Origin: Euonymus europaeus | Taxonomy: Eukaryota > Streptophyta > Magnoliopsida > Celastrales > Celastraceae | Direction of reading: 5' to 3' | DNA: 64,000 nucleotides | NCBI GenBank assembly: GCA_963580455.1 | Contig: OY756970.1 | Location: forward strand, 11,594,001-11,658,000 | Shown here: positions 11,201 through 22,826 of the stretch, in pieces | Layout: each line of letters opens with the position of its first letter | How positions within the stretch are numbered: the stretch's first letter is position 1 | Notes under the pieces: generated by a model | What the model was told of the DNA's origin: nothing | Database searches by the model: none | Seen by the model: the letters and a program-made list of their open reading frames with translations, nothing else | Program-made: the position numbers and the translations under genes

Positions 11201-11436
11201 AATGATATTATGAAAGCTTGCATAATATTACATAATATAATCGTTGAGGAAACCGGTGGATCCGAGAACATAGACTTTGATGGACTCACTTCTCCACTGA
11301 CAATGTCACATACTATACTAATGAGTATGTGAGTTTCATCCAAGCACATCGTCAAATCAGAGATGCTTCCACTCATTCACAATTGCAAGATGATCTTGTA
11401 GAGCATTTGTGGGCTCGTTTAGGGTCATCAGATTGA
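11201..11436 (+). pseudogene. PIF/Harbinger transposase (DDE_Tnp_4) C-terminal remnant
   Basis: Plus-strand translation gives DIMKACIILHNIIVEE, the conserved late DDE_Tnp_4 motif, followed after a frameshift near 11330 by QIRDASTHSQLQDDLVEHLW and the stop at 11434-11436. This matches the C-terminus of plant PIF/Harbinger transposases, which cut and paste with TAA/TTA target sites. The catalytic core upstream is absent. It converges with the ORF1 pseudogene at 11947-12844, the partner such elements need. Confidence 0.75.
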
Positions 11437-11589
11437 TTCTATCTCCCATACAGTTTGTGGGTTAATCTATTAAAATCCTCATGAGACTGTAACTCGTCCA
11501 CTAAGGAGGACATTAGGGGTTTAAAGGCTTGTTACATCTGCTAAATGTAACCGCGATTCCTGCGACAATGAGTCTAGTTTGTAATAGTT

Positions 11590-11735
11590 GCTTTAAATCT
11601 TGTGGCTTGTAGTGATTTACTTTACCTCTTTGTCAGAATTACTTTATGTCATGTGGCTTGTACTGATTTACTTTACCTCTTTGTCAGAATTGCTTTTTGT
11701 TTGTGGCTTGTAGTGATTTGCTTTACGTCTTCTAT
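11590..11735 (+). repeat. Three ~52-bp tandem repeats
   Basis: Units share GTGGCTTGTAGTGATTTACT and CTCTTTGTCAGAATT, starting near 11598, 11650 and 11701. They lie just after the transposase stop, probably in its 3' untranslated region. Confidence 0.75.
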
Positions 11736-11946
11736 TATAATGTTTTATATTTTCAGTATGTCAGAGATGCTTTACTTTATTTGTGCTTTATTGTATGACC
11801 ATTGAACATCGGTAGGAGTAACATAATTAAAAAAAGTAGTACAAATAACATAATAAAAAAAGCACACAACTTAAGTATTGGGTAAACATTTCAATACATT
11901 AAAAATTATAACCCTTCTTCGTCATGATTTCAATTCTTGCATTCTT

Positions 11947-12844
11947 TCAGTACACAACCACCATTGGATCCATCCCTCGAAAATCTTTGGACATAACTTC
12001 AATCTCCCAATTCCTCACCATCTCCTTTTCTTTTAATTCGTGGTCTCTTTGTTGTTCCAATACCGCTCTTTCACGTTATTCATATTTGCCGCATTCAACC
12101 AAGATTTTTTCTTGCAAAATCTCATTAGAGATTGACCTCTTAGATCCATTTGTAGCCATTTTCTTTGCGACCTTTGTGCCTATTGGTCGCTCTTGGTTGG
12201 TCGAGCGTACATCATCGTCTCCAACATTGGGAGATTCATGAGAGACACTAGATGTCTGATGACTCTTGTTGGATAGTCTCTTGCCATTTTGCTTCATCCT
12301 TTAGTAAAACCCAGCAATGCTCAAGTAGGAATGGTTTATTCTCCAAGTTAGCATACATACGCTTTGCCTCATCCAACTGTAAAGATTACCACATAAATGC
12401 AAGTAACCAATCAAGAACGTTAAAATGCAAAAAAATGACAATGATAGGAAAATACCTACCATTCCTTGCTCGGATTGTCCGCTGGGATGTCTCCCTTCAA
12501 TTTGGCTTAAAAATTCAGAGAACTTTTGACACTTATTGTTAATTTCATTCCATCGTTGTTTTAGGGATGCTTGGGTACGAGGTCCCTCCATATGTGTTGA
12601 AGTATTCATGAATTCTTTGCCAATGTCGATTGAAATTTTGAGCATTCCCTTGAGTCGCATCCTTACTAGTATTGAGCCAAGCAAAAACTAATAACTTATC
12701 ATCATCAATTGAAAAATTCTTGGACCATTGACTACCTCTTCTAATGGGAGGAACATCGGATGACTCAATATGGTCATCCTCGAGATCAACTCCTATCTCA
12801 TCGCTCATAAGCAATGAAGTATATGACTCATACATGGGATCCAT
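11947..12844 (-). pseudogene. PIF/Harbinger ORF1, MYB/NAM-associated-like, frameshifted
   Basis: Minus-strand gene starting at ATG 12844. Exon 1 (12460-12844) encodes the trihelix/MYB-like DNA-binding region (motifs NFSIDDDKLLVFAWLNTS and RWNEINNKCQKFSEFLSQIE). An 83-bp intron (12377-12459) has GT/AG ends. Exon 2 continues with ANLENKPFLLEHCWVLLKDE, then needs a shift of frame near 12280 to reach NQERPIGTKVAKKMA, which matches the usual RPxGxKxAK segment. A second in-frame stop follows near 12074, so it is a pseudogene. In this family ORF1 protein binds the transposase and DNA to allow transposition; host homologues are often labelled NAM-associated or GST-T3-like. Confidence 0.75.
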
Positions 12845-13162
12845 GGCTACAAAAAGCAAATAAAAGTATACTCAAAATGGCACAAGTAATTAACAAATTA
12901 CTCCATCAATGAATAGAAAGTGTATACTGTTATTTCATAATTTAACAAAAAGGGCAATTAATGGGATTGACACTGTTAAGTTCTTTTATTTCTTCATTTA
13001 GTAAATTGTAAATGAAAAATTGGCTACTCATCAATCACACCAAGACTAACAGGACAACAAATGGAGAGCCCACCATCTCAATCACACCAAATAAAGTGAT
13101 ATATGCTCACTTTTATCAGTTGGCTTGAACCAACAAAGTCTTTTAATAAAACAAGAAGTCAT
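12845..13162. other. Non-coding flank of Harbinger remnant
   Basis: No gene. It contains one of three copies of ACAACAAATGGAGAGCCCAC (13056 region); the other two lie beyond the solo LTR near 16763 and 16829. Confidence 0.4.
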
Positions 13163-16100
13163 TGATGCTAAAAATACTCATAAGTGCACAAACGTACTAT
13201 TGTAGCACAAAAAGTGAAAATACAAGGTCGATCCCACAGAGACAAGTCGAAGTCAAAATTGTACCGAATTTGCAACGAATGTAAATAACAATTAAATTAA
13301 AGATGAAGGTTGATGATGTATGAGAATGAACAAATAAACGAGTAAAACGAGTAAGAAATTCAATAAGGGAAGAAACTAGGGTATGATCTCACCAAACAAT
13401 CATATTGCAAATTCATAAAGATGAAGCAACAATCACAATTTTGATTCTAAGGTTATTTTTCTCTCAATTATGTTGATCCATGGATCATGGCAACAACACG
13501 TATTATTAATTCTAATCTAATCATGTTTGATGGTAGTCTTTAGATTTAGAATCAATAACCCATTAAGAACAGAAAAATCATACAACCAATTAACCCCCTA
13601 AACCCTGATCAGAGCAGTCGATAGTTAATCTTCCTAATTCTAGTTCCACCAAAAGACATAAATACGGATTGTTTACGTGATTTGGCTAGATGAGTATATA
13701 TATTTAACCTAATTGGTGATCAAGCAATCAAATAAACAACATACTTTGAAGCATAGCAATCAAGAACTAGAATCATGAATTGAATTGAAAGCTTGGAAGA
13801 ATTTAATTTGCAATAATCATGTTTGGCTAAATCACACCCTAAATAAGAGTTTAGTTACTGCACATAGTAATAAACACAAGAGAAAACGAAGAAGAAATCA
13901 TGAATTTATTGATAGAACGAAGAAGGTTTGGTAGCCGTCTCACAAGCGAGAGTGACTTTGAGTAAGAAAATTAAGTGTGTCTTCTCTTAAGGTTGGAGAG
14001 CTATTTATAATGAGTACAAGGCTTTAAAAACTTCTTTCAATCATCCCTAAACCTTCCCTAGTCGTGCTGTGAAACCCCGACCCAAAATTTTTTGGAATTT
14101 TTGAGTTTTTCACAAAGAGGAAAAACTGGACTAGGCACACCAGGGGGGCGCCAAGGCGCTGCGCCTAGTCCAGTGGGAGGTTGGAAACGAAGGGCACCAG
14201 AAGAAGCTGGGGCACCTAGGCGCCCGAGCAGCACGCCTAGGCGGTGTGCGCCTAGGCGTGTGCAATGGTGCGCCCAGGGGCGCCTAATCTAGCGGAAGAG
14301 CGCGCATGGTCGAGGTCCAGACGAGGAGGCACTGGACTGGGCGCAGCCCAGCGCGCCTAGGCGCAGCGCCCAGTCCAGTGCGTGACGGAAAATGGAGTAG
14401 GCGCAAAGGCACCTAGGCGGCCGCCTAGGCGCACCCCGCCTGGGCGTGAAATCCTGCACGCTCAAGATTCCGCCCAGTGTAGCGCCTGAGGGGTTTTAGT
14501 TGAGGCCAGGGCGCCTAGGCGCCCAGGGTAGCGCCTAGGCGCAATCCGCGTTTTTCAAATACCTTCCAGCGAGAGTTTTATACATTTTTCTGGTCCCATT
14601 TCAGTTCTAGAGAGAGAGAGTGAGAGACGATTCTAGAGAGAGAAGATCATTTGAGGTGATTTTTGGAGATTTGAGCTTAGTTTTGGAGATTTGGAAAGGA
14701 TTCAAGGAAGATTCAAGCCTTGGAGGTAAGTTTCTTCACTTTTCTATTTCTAGGGTTTTGAGTAGATCTTGTTAGTTTCACTTAGAGTTGATTCCTATGG
14801 TTTAGATATGTTAATCCTAGGGTGATTTTGGATGTTTATGTAGATTGGTTTGTGTGTTGGAGTTGAGTTGAACTTGGAGTGAGTTTGGAGGATATTAGAA
14901 GGAATTTCTAGAGAGAGAAGTAAGTGATTTCGATTTTATTGATTTACTTGATGTTCATATGAGTTGTGGTTGATATATTGATGCGTGTAAGGGTTCGGTT
15001 TCGTCACATTGTAGGTTTGGGCAAACCGAAACCCTAGGGACGAAATTTGGGAATTTGTGGTAAATTGCTCGACACGAGATAGGGGATTTCCAACCATTCT
15101 TTCTATCGTTCGTTTTCGATATTTAAGAGCGTTTCGATTCTTCATTGGTCGTTTCATTTGTGTTTCCGCCTTAATTGCTTCTAAGGGGAAACGAACCCTA
15201 ATTGTGATTCTTGTTGATTCTTGATGTTGCATGACCCGAGTGTGTGTGTTCCATCTCCTATGGACACGATGTGATTTCCGTTCATGCATCATGGTAGTTA
15301 TGTATATATATGTAGGTTGTTCATATATATATCTATTCAGCATGTCATGACATTAATGCATTAGAGTTGCATGGGGGACCGGGTATGGACTCGGGGCTCC
15401 TTAGGTTTCTTGAAAGCTACTTGGATGGATGACGAGGTGATGAGAGTTTCCACTGAGTCATGTGAACTCCAAGTAGGATAACGCACTAGAGGTATGGTTC
15501 ATGAGGGACTTTCCTAGAGTGGTGCGGGCGTGGTAGAGTCACGCAACCGGGTAATCCAAGAGCGTTTGATGTTGGGGAGCTTGCTCCTGTTCAATAGTCA
15601 TTGTTAGCGACCATGATATTGATGAGTTGATTTGGTGAGCTTGCTCACGTTCGATATTACATGGAACGAGCCATGGTATCGATGAGGTTGCTCATTGAAG
15701 GGATTGCCCGGGTTGATGTTCTATGTGATTGTTAAGTTTATGTGCATGTGGTAGGTTTATATTGTTGCATAGCCTATTGTTTCCGATTCGGCCTTATACT
15801 CATGTTACTCCTACCCTACTGAGCTTCTTGCTCACCCTTTACTTTCATTCCTTCCCACAGGTGATACTGGTACAGGTACTAGTGGAGCGGATCAGTGAGA
15901 GCGGGATGTGACATGGATGGCCCTGGGTAGAATGTGGGTGCTAGAGAGATACTCTAAGCACGTATTTTGTATATGATGTGTTGATGTTTATTCATAATAT
16001 TCTTATAACCATTTGGCACCAGAGGGTGTATGTATGATGTATGCTAATTTGATTGTGTGGTTATATGAAATTATGAATCTGATGATTTGATTATTACTAT

Positions 16101-16669
16101 CAGTTTGTGCATGCTGGTAGTGGATGGCCTGAGGCCCCTAGGATCAGGATTGCATGTGATTGAGGCCTGAGGCCTAGCTAGGTTGCTAGTGTGATGGAGG
16201 ATTTTATGCTGCGTGTTTCTGATGCAGGCAGGGACTCTCCGACATACGGGGAGATGCCGCCGGATTTCCGGTCTGCTGGATGATCGCACTAGTGGCCTAG
16301 GACGGTGCTGGAGGGCACCACTGGCGCGCCCGGCTCGGGGCGTCACACGTGCAAACCAATTGGAACCCAAATAGGAGTTGGTTTCTCTAATTTTTAGCTT
16401 CAAAATCGCGTCTGACGAATCTGGCGCTCGAGCGTGGGAAGGGCGCCAGCTTTGCTGTCAAGATGTTGTCTTCTGGTGCTGGATCCACGCTAAAGCGTGG
16501 GAAGGGCGCCCGAAACATTTTTCTTTTCCGAATGTGCTCTAATTTTTATCAACTCTTCACACCAATCTTCCTACATCAAAAACATAATAATTCATGTAAT
16601 ATCAACTCAGAATAAAAGAATTGTGATTGGAAATATTTGAATAAATGTGATACAAAAATGCACACATCA
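13163..16669 (-). mobile_element. Solo LTR (net ~1.22 kb), minus strand, interrupted
   Basis: Plus-strand ends TGATGCTAAAAATAC and GCACACATCA, flanked by GTCAT at 13158-13162 and 16670-16674. The internal phrase GGTCGATCCCACAGAGAC sits near the left end as in Athila-type LTRs read on the minus strand. It is interrupted by the LTR at 14068-16347. Without that insertion it is 1222 bp. No internal domain remains. Confidence 0.85.
14068..16347. mobile_element. Nested solo LTR (2280 bp), same family as 39796-42083
   Basis: Begins TGTGAAACCCCGACCC, ends GGGGCGTCACA, flanked by CGTGC at 14063-14067 and 16348-16352. The first 450 bp are GC-rich and packed with the palindrome CGCCTAGGCG. A block starting GGGGACCGGGTATGGACTC near 15373 is conserved in the second copy. 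Family could be a chromovirus of Tekay/Del type, judged only from LTR ends. The frames at 14936-15343 and 16071-16403 are not supported as genes. Confidence 0.88.
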
Positions 16670-16674
16670 GTCAT

Positions 16675-17584
16675 GTTCAGAGTAAGAAATCCATTTTTGT
16701 AGTCAAACTTCAAAGCATAATAATATCCGAATATAATCACTATCACCAAGACTAACAAGACAACAAATGGAGGGCCCACCATCTCATCATGTATATATAA
16801 GAGAAAACCTAAAGCTAGCTATTTAGAATAACAAATGGAGAGCCCACCATCTCAATCACATAATCGTGATCATTTCATTTCACTAATTTTATGCTAACAT
16901 AACCATCGGTCAAAAGCAGAGAGAACCACAAGAACAGTAACATAGGAATAGCAACAATATTGGACTGGGACAAAAGTATTGGGAATACCCTCCTTCTTCA
17001 CCATGACAGGAAACTACGAGTGATTGAAAGAAAGAAAAAAAGGACTCATAACATGATGTATCCAAGACCCCTTTTTCACTCAATCTTTCACATATATCAA
17101 GATCACAGCATACTTTAGAATCTCTAATTTGGGCTGAGTTTTTTATTTACATTGTAGATAATCCGTGATTTAAACATTTCTAGTGTACGACATCATCACT
17201 GAAATTATTATTGGTATTTCTAATAAAATCGCAAAATTAATTTTTTCCTCCTCTTGTTTTCTCTAAACACGAGGACCCACTATTTTATTTTACTCCCTTT
17301 TTCCCTTCTTATTTTTATTATTTTCTTTGAAACAAACCCGGACTAGAACTGTTGAGAATAGAATTATGTAAAACTTTACTAACATCAATTGTTTTTCCAA
17401 ACAAAATAAAATGAAGCAAAATTGCTCTATTTCTGGGAATGTCAGTTGAATGTGTACTTGGCATGACTTTCGCCCAAATAAAACGCATTCAGGCCTTGCT
17501 ATTCATGTTCATAACAGAGGCAGAGAATGAAACTTCTATTTTTTTAAATTTCGTTCAAGCAGCTTCTGGTTTACATATTGTTCA
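16675..17584. other. Degenerate non-coding sequence
   Basis: Holds two copies of the AACAAATGGAGRGCCCACCATCTC phrase in shortened form (near 16763 and 16829). Otherwise AT-rich with no recognisable gene. Confidence 0.35.
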
Positions 17585-17970
17585 AATCACTACATCCATA
17601 TCAATGTCAGACTCCAAAGTAGAAAAATCATCATTATCAAGAAGATTATAGACAACATTGATAGTCTTACTATCAAACAAGACCATTACACCTCGAACAT
17701 ATACCACTTCTCTATATCCTTCTATCATACTAGCGTAAAATTCTCTTACCACTGGAACAACTGCAACCTATGGTGATGCGACAAGACCTTTCTAATTTCT
17801 ATTAGCAATAATTTTTGCAATAGAAGGCTCTGCCACCAGAGAAACATGGAAACCTCTCTTCGAGATAATCTTTCGCCCTCCTAACGATTGGTGGTACCTT
17901 TCAAATGCCTCTTGACTTACAAAACGATTTACATCGTACAGCTGAGGAGATAATCTGCGTCATTTTTTGG
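17585..17970 (-). pseudogene. Plant transposon protein domain fragment (Transposase_32-like)
   Basis: Minus-strand translation includes EAFERYHQSLGGRKIISKRG and VVPVVREFYASMIEG followed by VVYVRGVMVLFDSKTIN. The VREFYAN...VFVRG...V.FD...IN spacing is that of the plant-specific domain annotated as putative plant transposon protein, found as an extra ORF in Athila-like elements. At least two in-frame stops interrupt it. Function of the domain is unknown. Confidence 0.6.
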
Positions 17971-19224
17971 AAATCATAATATTTTCAAAGACAAACTCAA
18001 ATGAAGAGAAGAAGGAATTCATGATCAAACCAGAAAATGAGAGAAAGTTTCCCAATTATGAAGGCTTATAGACAAAGTGTTCCATTAACGTAACAAGAAA
18101 GACTTGACACAAATTTTACTAACAAAGTTCAATTGATGGTGACGTGAATTCCTTTGTAATAATGACTCATGAGCCTTATGTCGAGAAAATAACCAACAAT
18201 AGCTAGTAGGAATTTTAAAAAAGAAATTGTTTGGATAAAGATAAATGGAGACATGATCTTAACATTGACGATACAATCACTGATCTGATTGAAAATGTCG
18301 ACCAGTGAAAGGGAACATTGACCACCAAAACCAATGAATAATTACGTCGAGCCAGCAACGGAGTAAATCCCATGATAACAATTTCTCATGTAATTCTTCT
18401 CCTGATAATACCTGATCGACCATAGGTTTATTCTTCAGATCTTGCTCAGTATAGGATGCCAACATTTACCAATCTCCTATCAATAGTAATGTTCTAATGC
18501 ACTCATCATATTTCTTGTCAAAACTTTGTCAGTGATAAATTTCATTATACAGCTATACATGCCAACAAATTAAAGCAAATGATAAACATTTTTCGAGATG
18601 TGAATAATAATCGAACTGTCATACTGGAATGAAAAAGAAACAAGTAGTAAAGCTGGAGAAATGAATAACCTCATGAAAATTTATTGAAAATATGGGGTGA
18701 CCAACAATAATTCCTTGAGACTAAAGGTATACAAAAGTATAGAGAGGTCAAAAAGAGGAATAACAAACCAAAATCGGTGAAAATTCGATGATGGTACCAA
18801 AATTGCTCCAGTTTTGGTAAGCACTCAATTAACAATGATTAAATCTAAACTACATGAGGTTATCTCTGAACCTCCAAAATTGGCCAACAAACTTTCCCTT
18901 CTATTAATGATTTGAAACTTTTTCAGAGATATTGAACCCAAAACTGCCCAGTTTTGGTGTGTATCTAATTTACTGTCATTAAATGTGAGCCCCGTGAGGT
19001 CAATTCTACACCCTCATTCATACCCATATGAGACAAATTAGTAACTTGCTCAAACATCTTTCAGTAGTTCAACAAACTCAAATCTTCTTCCAACCATATG
19101 GAAAATGAACTTGTGATCGGATTTAAAAACACTCGTAATGATTTTCAATTCAATGAAATTTATTTATCCCTAATTCTCGCCTAGAGAGCCCTTTTGAGTT
19201 TTCACTGTAACGGGTTTTTTTTTA
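17971..19224 (-). other. Degenerate retroelement-derived sequence
   Basis: No intact frame. Two diverged copies of an ~85-bp phrase (near 18795 and 18935, sharing AAAATTGCTCCAGTTTTGG-like text and ATGAGGTTATCTCTGAACC-like text) lie downstream of the Ogre pol remnant in its reading direction, so they may be its 3' untranslated region. Confidence 0.4.
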
Positions 19225-19560
19225 CGTGTAATACCGCTTGAGAACATCGACATTCACTGGGTGAGGTACATCATCACCATCCATCTTTGTCAAAATTACT
19301 GCTCTACCAGAAAATGCTCTGTCCCATATACTAAAGGGAAAATACTTTCACCCGTGGAAGTGCGTATTGAAGTTGGGTACCCATAAAAGCAAAAGAAAAC
19401 TTTTCGTGCCAATCTTTATAATTCTCTGTCATCTTCTGAATGATCCTTTTGTTGTTTTTAGTAGCTTCTTCAACAGCTCCATTCATCTTAGGATGATAAG
19501 GAGATGAATTATGATGTTCAATCTTGAACTGCTCACAGAAATCTTTCACTGTCTTACAAA
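19225..19560 (-). pseudogene. Ogre-type integrase C-terminal remnant
   Basis: Minus-strand translation gives KDFCEQFKIEHHNSSPYHPK and MNGAVEEATKNNKRIIQKM, the region around the third catalytic residue of integrase. Then, after a shift and probable deletion, RAFSGRAVILTKMDGDDVPH and the terminal DVLKRYYT before a stop near 19225. It resembles the integrase at 63760-63960 of the large Ogre element, so a second, older Ogre copy once lay here on the minus strand. The young Tat element abuts it. Confidence 0.75.
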
Positions 19561-19583
19561 CAGGAAACAGTCTCTTAGGGGCC

Positions 19584-20030
19584 TGATGACGTCTTAAATC
19601 AGTCCAAGACGTATCAGGATAGGTTTGAACAAGAGCTTTCTCGTCTGCTGTTGTCCTTCCTCGGATTAGCTTCTCTCCGATAATAGAATGATCCTGTGAC
19701 AAAGAGCAAACGTAAGCTAGAGGCCCGCCAGAGAGTGTTCTCTGGCGTTGGCGCTCCGACGCTCAAGTCAGATGCGAGCACAAAGGAACTCTGTGGAGTG
19801 CACTGCTCGGTGCTCTTGTAATTAGTCAAAAAATCCTCTCCTTTTACCTGAGGGTTTGCCCCTTTTTATAGTGAAGGTAGTTCCTGTTTGGGTAGTTCAT
19901 GACAGCTTTTTACCACTCTGAGGATGAGTACCGAGGAACGTGCATCCTTCTTCTCGGTACCGAGCATGAAGCTGTTGACAATTACATCCACGTGTCATGT
20001 TGTCATTGTAGGAGAAAATTATCCTCATCA
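19584..20030 (-). repeat. 3' LTR of Tat-lineage element
   Basis: Starts TGATGACGTC and ends CCTCATCA; the outer six bases are inverted (TGATGA/TCATCA). It matches 28334-28780 except at 19704. Confidence 0.95.
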
Positions 20031-20043
20031 CTTGCCCCCTCAG
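20031..20043 (-). other. Polypurine tract of Tat-lineage element
   Basis: Minus strand CTGAGGGGGCAAG directly precedes the 3' LTR, the expected site of plus-strand DNA priming. Confidence 0.75.
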
Positions 20044-20252
20044 ACCTGTGATTGGTCATCGTAGGACCAATGATAGGTCTGTATGAGTGGACGTTTGAGT
20101 TCCCGAGGCTGACATTAATTGTGAGTCGTTGAACGGCTAAGATTTGATTGATCTTGATCCAGTGGTTATCTGATGTGCAGAGGTTGAGCGGCCCAGATGA
20201 GAGAAGGCGGTACGTCTCGTCATCGGGTCCGTTGACCGGGGCGGTCTTCGAC

Positions 20253-20261
20253 TTTAAATAG
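20253..20261 (+). promoter_or_regulatory. TATA-like box for the antisense gene
   Basis: TTTAAATAG lies about 130 bp upstream of ATG 20389. Its presence between the 3' LTR and the gene suggests an internal promoter firing against the element's own transcript. A W-box-like TTGACC (about 20232) and CCAAT motifs (20070 region) are upstream. Inference from position only. Confidence 0.45.
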
Positions 20262-20388
20262 CGAGGGCGTCACTGTCCAACTCATTTGCTGCCAAAATTG
20301 AGAGCCCCGAGCATTGTCTATCCGAGCAAACGTAATCTTCTTTTTCCGAGCAAATACTATCTCTTCTTCGTCTCATCAGGTACGAGAA

Positions 20389-22456
20389 ATGTCTTCCCCT
20401 TCTTCGGATAGTAATATTAATGTGTTAGAGGAAGCCGATTTAGGAACTTCTCCTTCGACCTCTAACTCTCCTCCTGTTAGGACGAGCATTAGGCTACCCT
20501 TAGCAGAACGCCCTTTCTTTGCCCCTCCTGGATTCGAAATACAGGAGGCCCGAGCAGCAGGTGATGGTTCTAGGGAGCCTAGGAATCTTAGCTGTAGCCT
20601 TTCAGCCTCCGAGGTGGAATCCCAACGCAAGTTGTTCGGTATTCCCTACCCTTGCAGGCCTGTGCCCGAGGGAGTATCTCCATTCCGTCCTCAACATGGG
20701 GAGTTTGCCATTTCTACCACCGCATTATCATTTGGTTGTCGGATACCGATTGCCCCAGCAGTATGCTCCTTCTTTGATCGGTTCGACATTTGCCCAACCT
20801 GCCTTGCTCCCAATTCTTGGGTGTTTCTCGGCACAATTCTATACTACTGTGCCGAGCTTCGCGTCCCTTTTTCTTCTAATGTCCTTCAACACATTTTCTC
20901 CCTTTGTAGAGCTCCGAGAAACCCTGGACTTTGCTATTTAAAGTTCAAGAAGGGTCTAGTTGCTGCAAAATATTCCTCTTCCAATCATCATTGGAAGTCT
21001 AGTTATTTCTTTGTTCGGATGCCCTTGGGCGAGGACGAGGATCTTCCTTTTAGGACCTCGTGGGTTGTCCCAAAATTCAGTAAGTTCAAGCGACTTCCCC
21101 AACTTTCTCCTCAGGAGCTTGACTGGTATCTTACCCTCAGAGGTCCTTTCACTAAGCCTTCTGTGCCTATGATATGCCGAGCTGTAGACTTTACAAGGGC
21201 TCATAGGTCCGAGCAAGCGATGCAAGGTGGGGACCTGCTCTTGCTCGGTTTTGTTTATAACTTTGTTATACTAATCATGTTGATGACTGATTCTTGTTAC
21301 TTCTCAGATATGTCGTCGGCCGCTGATTACCTGAAGTTGCAGAAGAGGACTGCCAACTTGGGCAAGAAGAGGAGACCTGATGGGGGTGCTGGGCCGAGCA
21401 AGAAAACGAGGGTTACCCCCGTTGAGGGTGCCCAAGTCAAACCAGGCCGAGGAAAAGACTTGGGTCGCGGTCGCGGTGTCTTCGTTTCCACCCCATCTTT
21501 CCGGGCCGTTGGATCTCCTTCTCGTACATCCGACGCCCGCTCTTCCTCTCCTCCTCACAGGATGGGAGACGTTCACATTCCTCGGTGGAATGTGCGTCTA
21601 TCTGATACAGTGACCAATCCTCGGGTGGCGTTGGAGATGCTCGAGAAGCTGTCTCTTCCCTCGGACCAAAGGCGAGCCGAGGAGATGGCTACCGAGGAGA
21701 GGATGGAGGCTTCGGCTGTTAAGCTGATGGAGGTACATCTTTCCGCTCGGAACATAGTTTAGCAAGTTTTCCTTCAGCTTGCTTAATAACTCATCTCTTT
21801 TCTGTTGTTATTTGCAGTTGTCTTCGCTTCTCGGGAAGTTATCGCTTGACATACGAAGCTCCGAGGCCGAGAAGAAGACTGCCGCCCAAGAAATTTTCCT
21901 ACTCAAGGGAGCTATTGGTCGGACAGAGACCGCTTTGAAGCTGACGAGGTTGGAACTCGAGAAAACGCAGGCATCAGAGAATCTGATGGCTACGAAGCTG
22001 AAAGAAGCCGAGGATGAGCTCGCAAGACAAAGGTCAGCAGCTGAGGCTGAAGGGGCCGTCCTGTTTGAAAGCGGGCGACAAGCTGGTCTCCGAGAGTTTC
22101 GCGACTCTAAGGAGTTCCAACTTACCCTTAAGCAAGAAGGCTTTTTCTGCTTCCAGGCTGCTGTCAAAGAAGCTCGGAGGTTCCTCGTCGGCAAAGGCCA
22201 GAGCTCGGACATTTTAGATGAGCTGTGTCCAGTCATCGCGGGGAAAGACGACGAGGATGTGGTGAAGGAGGATGCCTACGAGCAGTTCCGCCTACTTCAA
22301 GAGGATGAGGGGGACGTCGAAGAGGACATCGATGGGTACACGGAGACCGATGCTCCGCCGATTCCTCCGAGGAATGAAGAAGTCGACGTGCCCCCTCCTT
22401 CTGTTGAGGGTGAGGCAGAGAGGACTGCCGAGGAGCTAGTTGATATTGAAAATTAG
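20389..22456 (+). CDS. Antisense element-borne protein, Transposase_28-like with coiled coil
   Basis: Encoded on the strand opposite to gag-pol, between the 3' LTR and pol. Best model: exons 20389-21226, 21308-21732, 21818-22456, introns of 81 and 85 bp with GT/AG ends and pyrimidine-rich acceptors, giving 633 residues. The first intron is a multiple of three and stop-free, so an unspliced reading is also open. Residues about 60-290 resemble the plant domain called putative gypsy-type transposon (Transposase_28; motif LAPNSWVFLGTILYYCAEL). The middle is basic and low-complexity with GRGKDLGRGRG. The C-terminal third is a charged coiled coil ending in an acidic tail. An upstream in-frame ATG at 20314 would add 25 residues; 20389 is preferred because it starts the Ser-rich N-terminus. 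Convergent with pol (stop gap 567 bp). Antisense extra ORFs are known in Tat-lineage elements; their function is not established. No catalytic motif was seen. Confidence 0.75.
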
Positions 22457-22640
22457 GAACTGGCCCTTGTTCTCTTCCTTCTTGATCAAACTCTGTTCTC
22501 AACATTTGTAAATAACGTTTTTAATTTTAATGAAGTCAAGTTCTTTTCTTCCCATTTCTTGTCTATTACTGTCCATCTTTTTTTTTCGGAAATCATAACT
22601 TAAAACGCAGCTTGTTGTAGCTGATTTGAGAACAAGTAGA

Positions 22641-22826
22641 GCTGTGGCCCAAATTTGCTCGGGTCGTAGCCAACTTGTTTCCCTGCTTGGCTGTTGTAAC
22701 TCAAATTAAATGAGTTGAAACAAAACCATGTTTGCTGTGGCCCAAACTTGCTCGGGTCGTAGCTAACTTGTTTTTCTGCTTGGCTGTTGTAACTCAAATT
22801 AAATGAGTTGAAACAAAACCATGCTT
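22641..22826 (+). repeat. Two 93-bp tandem repeats between convergent genes
   Basis: Copies 22641-22733 and 22734-22826 share GCTGTGGCCCAAA, CTTGCTCGGGTCGTAGC and TGGCTGTTGTAACTCAAATT with few differences. They lie in the gap between the antisense gene stop (22456) and the pol stop (23024), where both transcripts must end. Confidence 0.85.

Noticed and set aside
14936..15343. 135-codon minus-strand frame
   Set aside because: It lies wholly inside a solo LTR, and the homologous LTR at 39796-42083 does not keep it open.
20519..20941. 140-codon frame overlapping the antisense gene in another phase
   Set aside because: Shadow of the longer spliced frame that has recognisable domain structure and splice sites.
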